Shown here piece after piece: positions 33,504-46,688 of a stretch of 64,000 bases of DNA. The translations under genes were made by a program, and so were the position numbers. The first letter of the stretch is position 1; the number at the start of each line of letters is the position of its first letter. The DNA lies in NCBI GenBank assembly GCA_001414345.1, contig LLCB01000271.1:1-64000 (forward strand), written 5' to 3'. The notes under the pieces were generated by a model. It saw only the letters and a list, made by a program, of their open reading frames with translations. It was not told the origin of the DNA and made no database searches. Source of the stretch: Hymenoscyphus infarciens. Lineage: Eukaryota; Ascomycota; Leotiomycetes; Helotiales; Helotiaceae.

Positions 33504-36500
33504 AGAACTCTACTATAAAATTCTTTCTATTCTATATATTAGAGTAAAAGAGAAGAAAAAGAAAAGAAAAGGAGTAATAGACGCTTTATATATAGTCTAA
33601 TATATATCCTTCCCTTTTAATTAATTTAATACTTTAAAATAAGGAAAGAAAAGAGATCTCTAGTTACTCTTAGCCTTCTTATATACTCTAGTAGTATTTA
33701 TATTATTAATAGTATTTATATTATTAATAGTATTTTTATACTTTAACTAACTATTAATAATAGCTATACTAGTAATATTAGTAGTATTAATAATTCTTAA
33801 TAACCTATATAGTAGTTCTATTAGAGCTAGTAAGTTTAGTATAATTATTAGAGTAATTAGCTTAGCTAGGCGATTAAGAATATCTAGTAGTTAAACTTAT
33901 AAGGCCTATTCCTAGATTTTAATAATATAACGTATATAGTTCTTTATATAATCTAAGAAACTAGTAATAAAGTTGAGAAAAGTTAATATATAATATTACT
34001 AGATATAAGCCTTTAACTTAGTATACTAGAACTTAACTTAGAAGTGTATATTAATATAAGTCTAACTAGTATAGAAATAGATTAAGAAAATAATTATCTT
34101 TATATTAATCTAGCTAAGACTAATATTATCTTATATAAGCTTATATAATCTAAAGAAAAGGTAGTTTAAAGTATATATAAGAGGAACTATATCTTACTAA
34201 GTTTAAAGTATTATATCTTATATTAATAGTTTATAACTCTTCTCTTTTATAATAAGAAAAACAAAGAGTAAAGTAGTAACTAGTTTATAATATCTTCGCT
34301 AGTTTAGTAACCTAATAAAATCTAGTAGAGCTTAGGAGAAAACGCTTATAATAAATCTATAAGCTCTATCTAAGATAGGTTTAAAAAGATAGAAAGATTA
34401 AGAATAGCTATTATTAAGATTAGAACCTAGTATTATAAGATAAAGGATCTAAAAAGAATAGAAAACATAAGAGCTATTAATAATATATTAAATCTCTAAA
34501 TATAAATAGTTTATAGCTATATACTCTTTATTAAAAGTTTTATTTATTATTAATAGAAATAGATCTTTTATAAGTTACTTATAAGAAAGGATATAGTAGA
34601 TATAGTACTTATATTAGTACTTAGTAGGTATAGCTAGGTTCTCTTTTAAGATAAATAGCTTCTTTATCTAGCTTTTTAAATCTATATATAATATAAATAT
34701 ATTCTTAGTTACTAGCCTATACTATATAATTAACTTAATAAGCTTATAAAGAGACTTATTAGAAAACTAAAGATTAGAGTATAGCTTACTTTTAAGCTAA
34801 TTTTCTAATCTTCTCTTAAAAGAGACTTAGTTATATTTTCTAAGCTAAAAGAATACTTTATATTCTAGTATTATATAGTTTAATTCTATATCTTTCTTAC
34901 TTTTATTTATAGACTTTATTTTTATTAAAGCTACTATACTAGTTCCTATTATATTAAGAGGCTAATTTAGGTTAAGTAGTTAATTTAGGTTAGTAGAACT
35001 GTCTAAGGATTCGATCTAGTCTTCTAGACGTAATAAGGCTAACTCTTAAGAAGTAGTATTACTAACGTTAAAAGAAGGTTATAGAGAGAGACCTTTAAGA
35101 ACTAATACTAAGTAATTAAATAGGTATAAAGGGTTTAGGTTTAAGAGACCTTTAAAGAAAGGTAAGTATAAGAAGCTAGTAGCCTTGAAAGCTATAGTAT
35201 AATTAATAAGATATACTAATTAATTAAGAGAATATACTAATTAATTAAGTAGGTATAAAGAGTTAGTAGTAGAATTAGAAAAAGTATTTAAAAGACCTTT
35301 AATAACTAGTACTATATATCTATTATCTAAGGGTTCTAAGACTCGTATATACTCTATAGAATTAATATCTTTTAGTATATAAGTATAAAAAGGTAGTTAA
35401 TTATTAGAATTAAAGAGAGCGAATTATTTAGTATTAGTAGAGTAATAACTAGAGTACTAAAAGATAAGGTTAAAGACTAAGGGTTATAAGAAGATAAGGC
35501 TAAAGAGGTATACTACTTCTTTAATAAAGAAGATAAAAGCCTATTTTATAAGTAATAACTATAAGTAGTTACCTAGTTAGCTATCTATTAGCTTTAAGGA
35601 TTTAAATATAAAAATTATAAAAGTAAGTAATAACACTTATATATAAAGTCTTAGATAAATCTAATTTCTTATACTTAGAAAGCTAGAGTTTTTACTTTAC
35701 TATAGTTTTAACTATCTTCGAAATCTCTAATAAAACTAGTAAGACTCTATAATAGTATCTACTATTAGTAAAGATATTATAATAAGAATATCTTATTAGA
35801 AGATATTAGATAACGTTAGTATAGATAAATGTAGATCTGTAAAAGGTTAGAGTAGTGTTTATTTACTTTATCTTACTTACTACTACCTTACTAACTAAAA
35901 GGATTAATAAATATATTATTACTAGTATTAACTCTTATTCTAGTAGATAGTTAGTTTTAATAAATTAGAAGGTATTTTATAGATTTATAGATAGGATTTT
36001 AATAAAGTAGAGTGTTTTATTTATCTTAGCCTTAGCTATAAGTAGAGAGAGTAAGAGTTTCTTTTTATACTAATATTCTCCTCTTAGGATTAATTTAGAG
36101 TTATTTATATTAAAAGTTATTCTTAGAATAGTATTATTCTTTTAAATAATATCTAACTTTAAGTCTTTTTTTAAATAAGTTATAATAATAGTAATACTAT
36201 TTACTACTTACTTAGTAGCTTACTTACTAGCTTACTTATAAACTCTTAAAATAATTTAAAGCTTTTAGAAGCTTACTTATTAACTTACTAGTTAATTTAA
36301 GAGCTTACTTACTAGCTTATTAGTAAATTCTAGTATGTTTACTATATAGAATTATATTATAAGAGTAAGAAAGGCTAAGTATTAATTTAATAATCTAAAA
36401 GTATAAAAAGACTAGATTATCCTTTACTAAGAAACTCTATTTACTATTAGAAATTACTCTCTAAAACTCTATTATTTTAAAAAAAACCTATCTTATACTC

Positions 36501-36999
36501 TCTTAGATCTAATATCTTACTACTAAGTAGTTTAACTCTAAATTTAAGATTACTAGGTAAATAACTTTAATTTATCTATTATTAGAAAGTATAAGTATTA
36601 AAAGGTTTTAAAGCTTTAGATAAGCTATAAAGTTAACACTATTTAGGAAGTTTACTATTAAGAGGTTTATAATCTTTATTTTATATAATAGGTCTAGTTT
36701 TAAGATAGTATAATAGGTAGAGGAATTAATAGTACTCTTAGATATAGGTTAAGAACTATTCTTTATATAGTAGAAAGGTATCTTAAGTAAGATAATATAC
36801 TATTATTAATAGAGTATAAGAATACTTATTATAACTATAAGTTAAAGTAAAAAGGTTAAGGAGTATAAAGAAGACTAACTATAGGTTACTAGAAGACTCT
36901 CTTTAGTAGTTTAGAGATAGATAGTATATAAAGGTAGCTAGAAATGAATTTCTAATAAATATATATATATAGAGAGTAGTAATATAGTAGGTAGTTATA

Positions 37000-37083
37000 A
37001 GGTAGATAGTAGTTAATAGTAGTTATAAGATAGATAGTAGTTAATAGTAGTTATAAGATAGATAGTAGTTAATAGTAGTTATA
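37000..37083. repeat. 28-bp tandem repeat, three copies
   Basis: Three consecutive units begin AGGTAGATAG or AGATAGATAG and end AGTAGTTATA (37000, 37028, 37056). They differ only by one G/A transition. Confidence 0.85.
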
Positions 37084-40000
37084 AGGTAGTTATAGTAATA
37101 AGGTTAGTATTAAGGGCTTTTAAAGCTCGTTTATAAGCTTACCTAACTTAACAGCTTACTTACTATATTAATAGCTTATCTATTAGCTTACTTATTGATT
37201 TTTATAGGGTTGTCTATAGATTCGTAACTTAAAAACATATGCTTACTAAAGTAAAGAATAGGTTAAGAAGTCTTTATATATATATATATTCTATTTATAA
37301 AGATTCTTAATATTAATCCTATATAGTACTAATCCTAGTATTAATACTATAATTAATCTACGTTCTACTAAGCTCTATATTTATATTTACTTCTATTCTT
37401 ATAAGTATTATATAGAGAATTAACTATCTTTAGATATCTCTTAATATTTATTAAAAGCCTATTACTACTATACCTAGCTTATAGATCGTTAACTCTAAAT
37501 TAGTTAAAGATTTATACTATTCTAATAAAGCCTTATAAGCTTCTTTACTTATTACTACTATACTCTTACTATAATACTATATTAGTACTAAGCTAATACT
37601 TATAACTTCCTTTATTTCTTAGCTACTTTATTAGTATCTTTTTTTATATCTAATATATTAATAATACCTCTTATAAAGTAAATATATTAATCTATATAGG
37701 CTTTGAGATAGGTAAAGAAGTTACTTATAAGTAGATTTTAAGAAGCCTTATATATCTAGAAATTACTTTCTTCCTTATTTATAGAGTTATATATATATAA
37801 AAAGATAGTATTTAATTTAGGAAGAAGCTTTTAAGCTATCTATACCTTAGTTTAGTTAGACGTTTTAAGATATAATTAAAGAGTATAGTATTAGTAGATC
37901 TAGTCCTTTCTAAGTTCTTATAATAAGTTAGAATTTTTTAATAGAATAAAGAATAAAAAACTAACTTATTTAAGTAGAATCTTTTTATTTAATAAAGTAT
38001 CTAATAATAAAGGAGCTTTTAAATATATAGTAAGTTTATAAGCTTTTCTATTAACCTTTAAAATATAATTTAGTACCTCTATTCCCTTTATTCTATTTCT
38101 TAAACTAGTTTCTAGTAAAGGTAGGCTACTAAAGGTAGGCGAAACTGTACTATAACTAGTATTATATATTATAGTAGGTAGAAGAGGTATATTATAATAT
38201 ATAATTAAGAAAGGATTATTATAAGCAGCGGATAAGAGAGGAGAATTATAAGAGAAACTATTATAATAAATAAATAAGAAGAGAGTATTATAGAAGATAC
38301 TTAATACTAGAGTAGCTATAAATTACTATAAAGCTTAGAGTATATTTAGTAGAGTAGACTTTTATTCTAGAATTAATACTTATAAGATAATTATTATACT
38401 CTTTAAGTTTAATTTAGTATTCTTATTCTTAGTACTAGAGATAGAGAGCTTTTTTTAATATATAGTATTATATATAAATATTTAAAAGAGTAGTCTTACT
38501 AGCTAGTTATAAGTTTAATAAGTTTATAGTAAAGACTTATAACTTATTAATATAGTCTTTTAGATAACTTAGAATCTTTAATAATACTTATAAAAGATAA
38601 GAATAGTAGATATTTAGATTAGGTTTAAGCTTATCTATGCTTAGAGGTTTTAAGATAAGACTCTAAGTAGTTATTATTAGAAGCTTTATTTATTTAGATA
38701 GTAGTAGATTTATAAAGTAATTATATAACCTAATTTTATTAAGAGTATATAAATACTATATAAAGCTAGTATTAAGATTAAGAATATTACTTTAGAAGGT
38801 TAAATTAATATAATATTAGATTAAGTAGGTAAGTAGTAAATAGTTTCTAATAGTATTTAAGCTAGTTCTAAGATAGTTAAAGTTATAGAGAGAAGAGAAG
38901 TAACTATACTATTAGTTAATTAGTGCCTCTCTTACCTCCTCCTACTCTATTAGATTAAGGAATTATAACTAGCTTTTATAGTCTCTTATACTTTACTTAT
39001 ATTACCTATATTAAGGTTTTACTAATTTATCTTTACTCTTATATATCTAATTAAAATAGATTAAAGAATTAATTAATTTAATAAACTAACTATAGTCTCT
39101 TATAAGTAAGGCTATAGTTAATTAACTTTTAATAACTATTAAACTTATTTTATAATATAATCTTATAATCTTTTTAATAGATATATAAAGCTAACTTTTA
39201 CTTTTAGTAATAGTACTATCTCTATTATAGCTTTAAGAACTTCTATAATAGTTAAACACTTTTAGCTATACTTTAATTTCCTACCTCTTACTTCTTCTCT
39301 ACCTTCTAAAGATAAAGCTATATATACTTAAGGTATCTATAAGATATTATAAATACTACTAAGCCCTTTTAGTATAAACATTTAAGAGATTACTATTATT
39401 AATAATAAGAAGCTTAAGTATAGTATCTAAGTATTAGGTAAGATAGGTAAACTAGCTTAGGTTTAGGTTCTTTATAATAGAGTTAATAATAAGGAACTAT
39501 AATTACTAGATAAAGTAGACTTTAAAATTCTAGTTTATAAGACTAAGCTTAATAGTATATCTCTATTAGCTATTATATAAAAACAGAAGGTAGACTTTAA
39601 TATAAGTTATTTCTAGGAGATTTAGTTATACTAAGTAGATATTTACTATCTTATAAAAGAGGAATTAGGATTTATTAAGTATACTTAAAGTATAAGATTT
39701 ATAAAGACTAACTATTTATAAGAAGCCTATAATAATCTTTTAAGAGACCTTAGTTTTAGTAATCTAGAATATAATACTACTATTTATAAATAATTAAAGG
39801 TAAGAGTCTAGAATAGGTTTAAGAACTAAAAATCTTACCTTTAGTAGAATACTATGTTTTTTAAGAGAAGAATAGCTAAAAGATCTACTAGCTCTAGCTC
39901 TCTCTTATAAGCCTTATAAATTAATATTCTAGTAGTTCTAAAACTAAATACTCTTCTAGAAATTAAATACTAGTATAAGTAGGTAATTAAGAATAAGAAT

Positions 40001-41519
40001 AAGAATAAGAGGTATTATAATATTAAACTAACATTATATACTATTAGTTATATACTTAGTCCTAGTTAAATTAGTATAATTATGTGCTACTATAGTCTTA
40101 CTAGATAAGGTATTAATATCTAGAAGTACTAAGATAATTAAGAAGCTATTATAAGATAAGATATCCTTAATATAGTAGTTTTCCTTTCTCTTTCTTAGAT
40201 TAAACTTTAGCTTAAAAATCTTAATAGTATAAAGTAGATTTAAACGCTATTCTAGTAATTATAACTTATTAACCCTTCTTTATAGTTATATATATAAAAC
40301 TCTAAAGATAATACTTAAGTATTTTTATAAAAGTTAAAAGAAGAGGTATAAGAGAAGAAGGCGTAGAATAAAGTAAGAGTTTATACTCTACTTCTCTTTA
40401 ACTCTAATAAGAGTAAGTTTAATTTTAATAAATTTTTACTATAGAATAGAGACGAATTTAAAAGTAGTAATCTAAGTATACTATTATATAGTAATAATAA
40501 TACTTATCTACTATATTATTCTAATAATAATACCTCTTCTAAGGATTTCCTAGAATATATATAATAGATATAGTTCTTAGATAATCTTACCTCTTCCTTA
40601 TTACTATTATAAGCCTAAATCTAAGTTAATCCTTATATACCTAACTATATTTACCTATTTTCTAATATATATATCCTAGGTAATCTAATTTATAATATTC
40701 TAAGCTAGGCCTTAATAAATATAGATACTATAACTATAAATCTATCTCTTTAACTACCTACTAGTAGATAGTCTCTTTTATTATCTATAACTAACTATAT
40801 AGATACTAAACCTTATTATAGAGATAATAATATACTCTTTAATTAATCTATTATTAATAAGTAGCTAGTAGAGGATATAAAGACTATATCTTATACTAAA
40901 CGAGTATATCTTTCCTCTTCTTACTCTTTATTAGTTTTAGATTTACTATTAGTTAACGTTAAATTATAGAATCTTATTACTTAAAAGAATAAATATCTTT
41001 AGAAATATACTCCTCTCCTTATAGCTAAAAAGCTTAGTAATAGTAGTAAGAGTAAGTAAAGGTAAATTATATAGCCTAGTTTTATATCTCTTATTATCTA
41101 TAAATTATTATTTTAGTACTAGTATTTAAAGTAGAGATCTAGAGCTCTTAATTACTTTTCTAATTATATAGGTTTAGTAGATACTTAGAATAGTACTCTA
41201 GGATTAGGATTTTATCTTTTAGAGATATATTAGAGGCGTAGTAGCGTTTTATACTTATATATTAATTAATATAGTATTATTATTTAAGATTAGTATTTAG
41301 ATTTTTATATCTTAATATAGTTAAATAGTCTTTTAAACTATACTTAAACGATTTCTATATTATATTATAATTATATTTATAATTAGGCTTAATTTTATAG
41401 ATTTCTTTAAACTAGTTCTATTACTTGACTTAGGCTTATTATAAGTATTACTTTATAGATATCTATTTTATCTTTTATCTAAACCTTTACTTTCTAAGTC
41501 TTTAATAGTTAAGAAAGAG

Positions 41520-41740
41520 TAATAGTAAGCTAATAAGTAATCTAGTAAGTGAACTAAGACGTAAGCTAATAGCTAAAGCTTACTTATAAGATTACTTATA
41601 AGCTTACTTACTAGCTTACTAGCTTACTTATAAAAAGTAGCTTAGATTACTAATTATATAAGCTTAATTATTAGCTTACTTATTAGATTATACGTTAGCT
41701 TACTTACTAGCTTACTTACTAGCTTACTTATTAATCCCCT
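41520..41740 (-). repeat. AGTAAGCTA-type repeat cluster, mainly reverse orientation
   Basis: A few plus-oriented units (CTAATAAGTAATCTAGTAAG) are followed by many AGCTTACTTA units, including three in direct succession at about 41700-41735. Confidence 0.65.
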
Positions 41741-43937
41741 AGTTTACTTATAATTCTCTTAGCTTACTTACTAAAATACTTATCTACTTATTAATATACT
41801 AGCTTATTTATTAATTTAACTAGATTACTTATTATTCTTTCTATTATATTATACTATATAGCTACCTCTTTAATATAGTCTTAGTAATATAGATAATTTA
41901 TAGATTTTACAGAGCCTAGTAAGCCTATAATAAGATATAGATTTGGCTAGAAAGAGTATACCTAAGCTACTTAGTAGGTAGCCTATATTACCTCTCTAGT
42001 TAAACACTTATTATTTAACTAGTAAAAAAGTACTATATAAGCTACTAGATAAGGAATCCTAATTAAAATGTTAGTAAGAGTAAGAGCTAATTAATTAATT
42101 ATAATACTTAGTAAATTAGAGAGAGTAGCTAGTATTTAAGAACTTGTTTATAGTAATTTTAAATTAATTTTAACTACGGTATTTTATTTTATTATAATAG
42201 TAGAGAGAGAGAGAGAGAATATAATATACTACAAAAGACTAAAAGTATATAGAGCGAAATATTAGTTAGTTTAGTACTTATATACTCTTACTACTTTATA
42301 TATTTTATAGTAGATTTATTAGTTAAGCTAGAGAAAAGTACTAATAGTTAAGAGGAAAATATAAGAAAGCTAGAAAGTAGGCTATAATAAAAGGTAAGTA
42401 AACTAAGAATAAAATTATATACTTATAGAATTTAAGAAAACACCTTCCTTTATCTTATATAGTAACTACTAAGCTATAAGTATAGAATCTTCTTTATTTA
42501 TTAATAATAAGAAATAAGATAGTAATATAAGTCTAGAGATAAAAAACTATATATTTAAATTATCTTAAATATTCTACTAATAACTATAATACCTAGTAGA
42601 ATAAGATAAGATTAATATATAGTACCTTCTCCTCTTTACCTATAGTACTCTTAAAGTCTCTATATTTACTATTATACTCTTATAATGTTAAAGTATATAG
42701 TAGTACTATTAAAAGATTAAGAAATTTAAGACCTTATAGTATTTAAAAGGTTCTAAGAAGTAGAGAAAATAAAAAGGTCTAGAACTTATTAGAGGATAAG
42801 GCTTAACGTTTTAAGTATTAAAGATAAGTAATTTTTTCTTTCTCTTTTAAATTATTTCTTTTACTCTACTCTAATTATAGTTTCTAATAGTAATACTAAC
42901 TCTATAGTAATCTATAGTATAACTTATTAAGTAACTAAGAAAAATCCTAGCTTACTTTTAAAGTAGAAAAGTATTTTCTTAACACTTTTAAAGTATAGCC
43001 TCTACTACTACTACTTAACTAATAGCTTAATATCGAGTTTTATAAAGTATAATACTAAGAAGTTGAAAAGAGAAGATTAGAAAAGAAGAAGCTATTACTA
43101 AATATATATATAAGAATTATAAGTAAGCTTAGAAATGTTAAGATTAATATAATAAGCTATCTTAGTAATTAGTTAATACTAATAATATAAATCTATACTA
43201 TAGTTATTTATATAGAGAGAGGAATAAGAATATATAAGGTTTTTAAGAATACTAAGCTTAGTATTACTCTTTTTAATAGATATATTAAATTAGAGAACTT
43301 TGCCTTTTTAAATTATACTAATAAATCGGTTTTAAGACTTATATTAGTAGATCTAGAGAAAGGAATTTATATATAGAAAGCGGAATTACTATCTCCTTAT
43401 AAATAAATAGACTTAAATTCTCTTATTATTAAGCCTTCTTCTTATATAAGTTTAAAAGAAAGAGTTTAAGTTAAGAAAATATAAGGTACTATTTATTAAA
43501 AGTTATTAGAGAGTTTTAACCTTATACTAAGTATAAATAAGCCTAGAAAGAGGTTATCTCTAGTCTTAGAAATAAAATATATAATAGAGTTTAAAAGAAT
43601 AATTCTTTATATAGATATTAAAAGGTTAATAAGTAATTTAATTTTATACTAGTATAAGGAAAAGAATTTATTTCTTAAACTTAAGATAATATAATAGAAG
43701 ATTTTTAATAGCCTTTATATAAGCTTTTAAAGTATCTAGTTTTCTAGATAGTTTAAAAGTAGTTAAAATTATCTAATATAGATATATTATTTTTAAAATT
43801 ATACTTAGAAAGGATTAGAAATAAGTACTAGTAAGGTATAAAAAGGGGTTCTAATAAAGAGTAACTTTAAAGTACTATTCTTAGTATAAAAGCTATATAT
43901 CTATATTAGAAGAGAAGAAAGGAGAGTTTAGTAGAGA

Positions 43938-44020
43938 AGCTAATAAGTAGGCTAACGAGTAAGCTAACGAGTAAGCTAGTAAGTAAGCTAACGTGTAATC
44001 TAATAAGTAAGCTATTAAGT
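43938..44020 (+). repeat. 12-bp AGTAAGCTA-type repeat cluster
   Basis: About seven units, several carrying AACGAG in place of AATAAG. These variants look like less mutated copies of the unit. Confidence 0.75.
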
Positions 44021-44024
44021 ATAG

Positions 44025-44088
44025 AAAATCCCTAGAAACTAAAATCTCTAAAAACTAAAATCTCTAAAAACTAAAATCCCTAGAAACT
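44025..44088. repeat. 16-bp tandem repeat, four copies
   Basis: Exact period 16: the first and fourth units read AAAATCCCTAGAAACT, and the two middle units are the same with C-to-T and G-to-A changes (AAAATCTCTAAAAACT). It starts four bases after an AGTAAGCTA cluster. Confidence 0.9.
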
Positions 44089-45048
44089 AAAACTAAACTC
44101 TTTAAAGCTTAATACTACTAAAAATTAGTAAGTAAATAAACTATTAAAATTAGTAACTAAAACTAGTAAAGGAAATAATAAAGTTATATAAGAAAGCTAG
44201 AATAAGAAGTTTAAGTAGTTTATATTAATTATAAGCTAAGTATATATACTTTTATAAAGTAATTAATAAAATATTTCTAGTATATTATTATATATATATA
44301 TATTAAAGTTATAAGTTAATAGAGTATATAAGTAGCTAGTTAGTATACTAGTAAGCTAGTAAGCTAGTATATATAAATAAAATTAATAAAAAATCTAAAA
44401 TTATAAGTATATATTAATAATATAAAACTACTCTAGTATATAAATCTTTACTACGTAGTTGTTATAGTTATATAAGAGTTAAAGTCTTAGGTATATAGAA
44501 GTATAATAGATTTTACGTAGCTTGAAAAAAGCATACTTAATAAATTCTAGCTTACTCGGCTTAGTTAATAGCTAGCATTCTCTAGCTTACTCGAGAAATC
44601 TTTCTTACTTATAAAAAAAGAACTATTTCAAATAGCTAGCAAAGAATTATTATAAGTTTAAAATTAAGTTTTTAGATATATTTATAATATTAGAATTACC
44701 TTATATCTAAAAAAAGGTATATTTTTAAAAAAAGCTTATAAGTAAAGATATATATTAATAAACTATACTATAATATAGTAGAGCCTTGAAAATTAAAAAA
44801 AGTACTTTATTTTAAATTAATATTATTATTATAAGTAAAATTAAAAAGGAATATAAAGGCTAGTATATTAGTACTAATAATAGAGGGAAAATCTAGACTA
44901 TTATTACGTAATTATAAGAGACTATAAAATAAACTTTCTATAGAGTCTTTGATTTTATTAATTAGTAATAGTTATAAGATTAGTATTATTAGTTCTAGTA
45001 CTAGTAGTAATAGAGATAGAGGTCTTATGTTTTTAAACTAGGTTAAGA

Positions 45049-45250
45049 TACTCTTACTTAAAAGTAAAGCGCTCTTTATTAGTAAAAGAGCTAAAAGACT
45101 ATTACTTATACTCTTACTTAGAGATAGTATACTCTTAATTAATAAAAAGGCTAGAGAACTATTAATTAAACTTAGAAGAGCTAGTAGAGTAGGAGTAATC
45201 TTATATAGAGGTAGTCTACTTATAATTAGTAAAAGAGTTAGATTACTTAG
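45049..45250. repeat. 60-bp-period repeat
   Basis: TACTCTTACTTA recurs exactly 60 bp apart (45049 and 45109), with the intervening sequence alignable. A third, more diverged unit follows. The period is a multiple of three. Confidence 0.6.
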
Positions 45251-46200
45251 AATACTCTTTATAGTAGGCGATATTATTAGAAGTAGTTATTTTAAAGTAA
45301 TATTAGCTCTTATTACTAGTACTAGCTAGCTAATATCCTTATTCTATATTAATTCTAACTATCTCTTTATAAAGGGTTCTTATATAATCTCTCTTCTCTT
45401 TTATATAAATATATAATCTTTTTTCATAAACTAACTCTTAGCTTAGATAAAATAATCGATTTTATTTTAATATAGAGTAATAAAATTAAGATAAAGAGGT
45501 AGTACTACGTCCTACTTAACTTATAGTAAATTATAAAGCCTTTATATCTTTTATAGATCCTTTTTTCTTCTAAGTCTAAGAAGGTTATATTACTATATAT
45601 AAAAAATAATAAAGTACTAAATTATAAATAGAACCTAGAATTAAGGCATCTAATTTATTTCTATCTAGATAAAGCTATTAACTTTTAGTAATCTTTTCTA
45701 TAGTAAAGCTAGAGCTTTAGTATAGCTAGCTAAATCTATGCTATATTTCCTTTTATATTTATATATCTATTATATATACTATATTTTAATTCTATAAGAG
45801 AGCTATAGATTAGTATATATAGTATATAAATATAAATTAAATAGGTCTTTTATTAAAGGATTTATAACTAAAGGATTTATAATTAAGACTAAAGATAGTA
45901 TATTAAGGGATTTATAATTATAGAACTATAGACTATATAAGCTATTAGTATAAATTATAATCTCTCTTTTATTATAAACATATAGAGAAGTAACTAGTTA
46001 TTCCCTAGTATATATAACTTTATAATACGTAAGTTTATATTCTTAAGTACTAGTAAATAGGTGTTTTTATACTATACTCTACTCTACTCTACTTTAGATA
46101 TAGGTTATTAGCCTAAGCCCTCTATCTACTACAATTCTATCTACTATATACCTAGTTAAGAGATAATAGCTTATCTAATTACTTACTTAGCTTACTCGAA

Positions 46201-46305
46201 GATTTAAGTAGCTTACTTAAAGATTTAGATAGCTTACTTAAAGATTTAGATAGCTTACTTAAAGATTTAAGTAGCTTATTTAAAGATTTAGGTAGCTTAT
46301 ATACA
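46201..46305. repeat. 21-bp tandem repeat, five copies
   Basis: Units of the form GATTTAGATAGCTTACTTAAA repeat at a constant 21-bp period. They contain the AGCTTACTT core, the reverse complement of the 12-bp cluster motif. Confidence 0.85.
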
Positions 46306-46374
46306 CTTATACTTTAAGTATATAGCTTCTAAATACACTTAGAATTTAATTATTTAGAACTATATTAAGTAATA

Positions 46375-46480
46375 CTAAACATCTCTCTTAATAAGCTATA
46401 TTAAACATCTCTTCTAATAAGCTATATTATATATCCTTTCTAATAAGCTATACTATATATCTCTCTCTATAAGCTATACT
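46375..46480. repeat. imperfect tandem repeat of about 28 bp
   Basis: Four units contain TAATAAGCTATA followed by a CATCTCTT or TATCTCTC run. Confidence 0.6.
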
Positions 46481-46688
46481 TAAAACTCTAAAACCTTTAT
46501 ATTTCTTCTTATAAGATATAGAGAATGTATCCCTTTATTTAAACTTAGAGTTAATAATTTATAAAAGGTTCTTATACCTTTTAGAGCTTAAGAGATATTC
46601 TAAGAAGTATAAAATTTACCTTAAAAGGTTAAGTTATTTTCTAATTTATCTCTCTTCTTAATACTTATAATATAGTCTAGACTATATA

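Noticed and set aside
30890..46600. A giant cargo-carrying (Starship-like) element as explanation for the right block
   Set aside because: I found no tyrosine-recombinase gene or defined ends; saturation with mutations would hide one, so there is no support either way.
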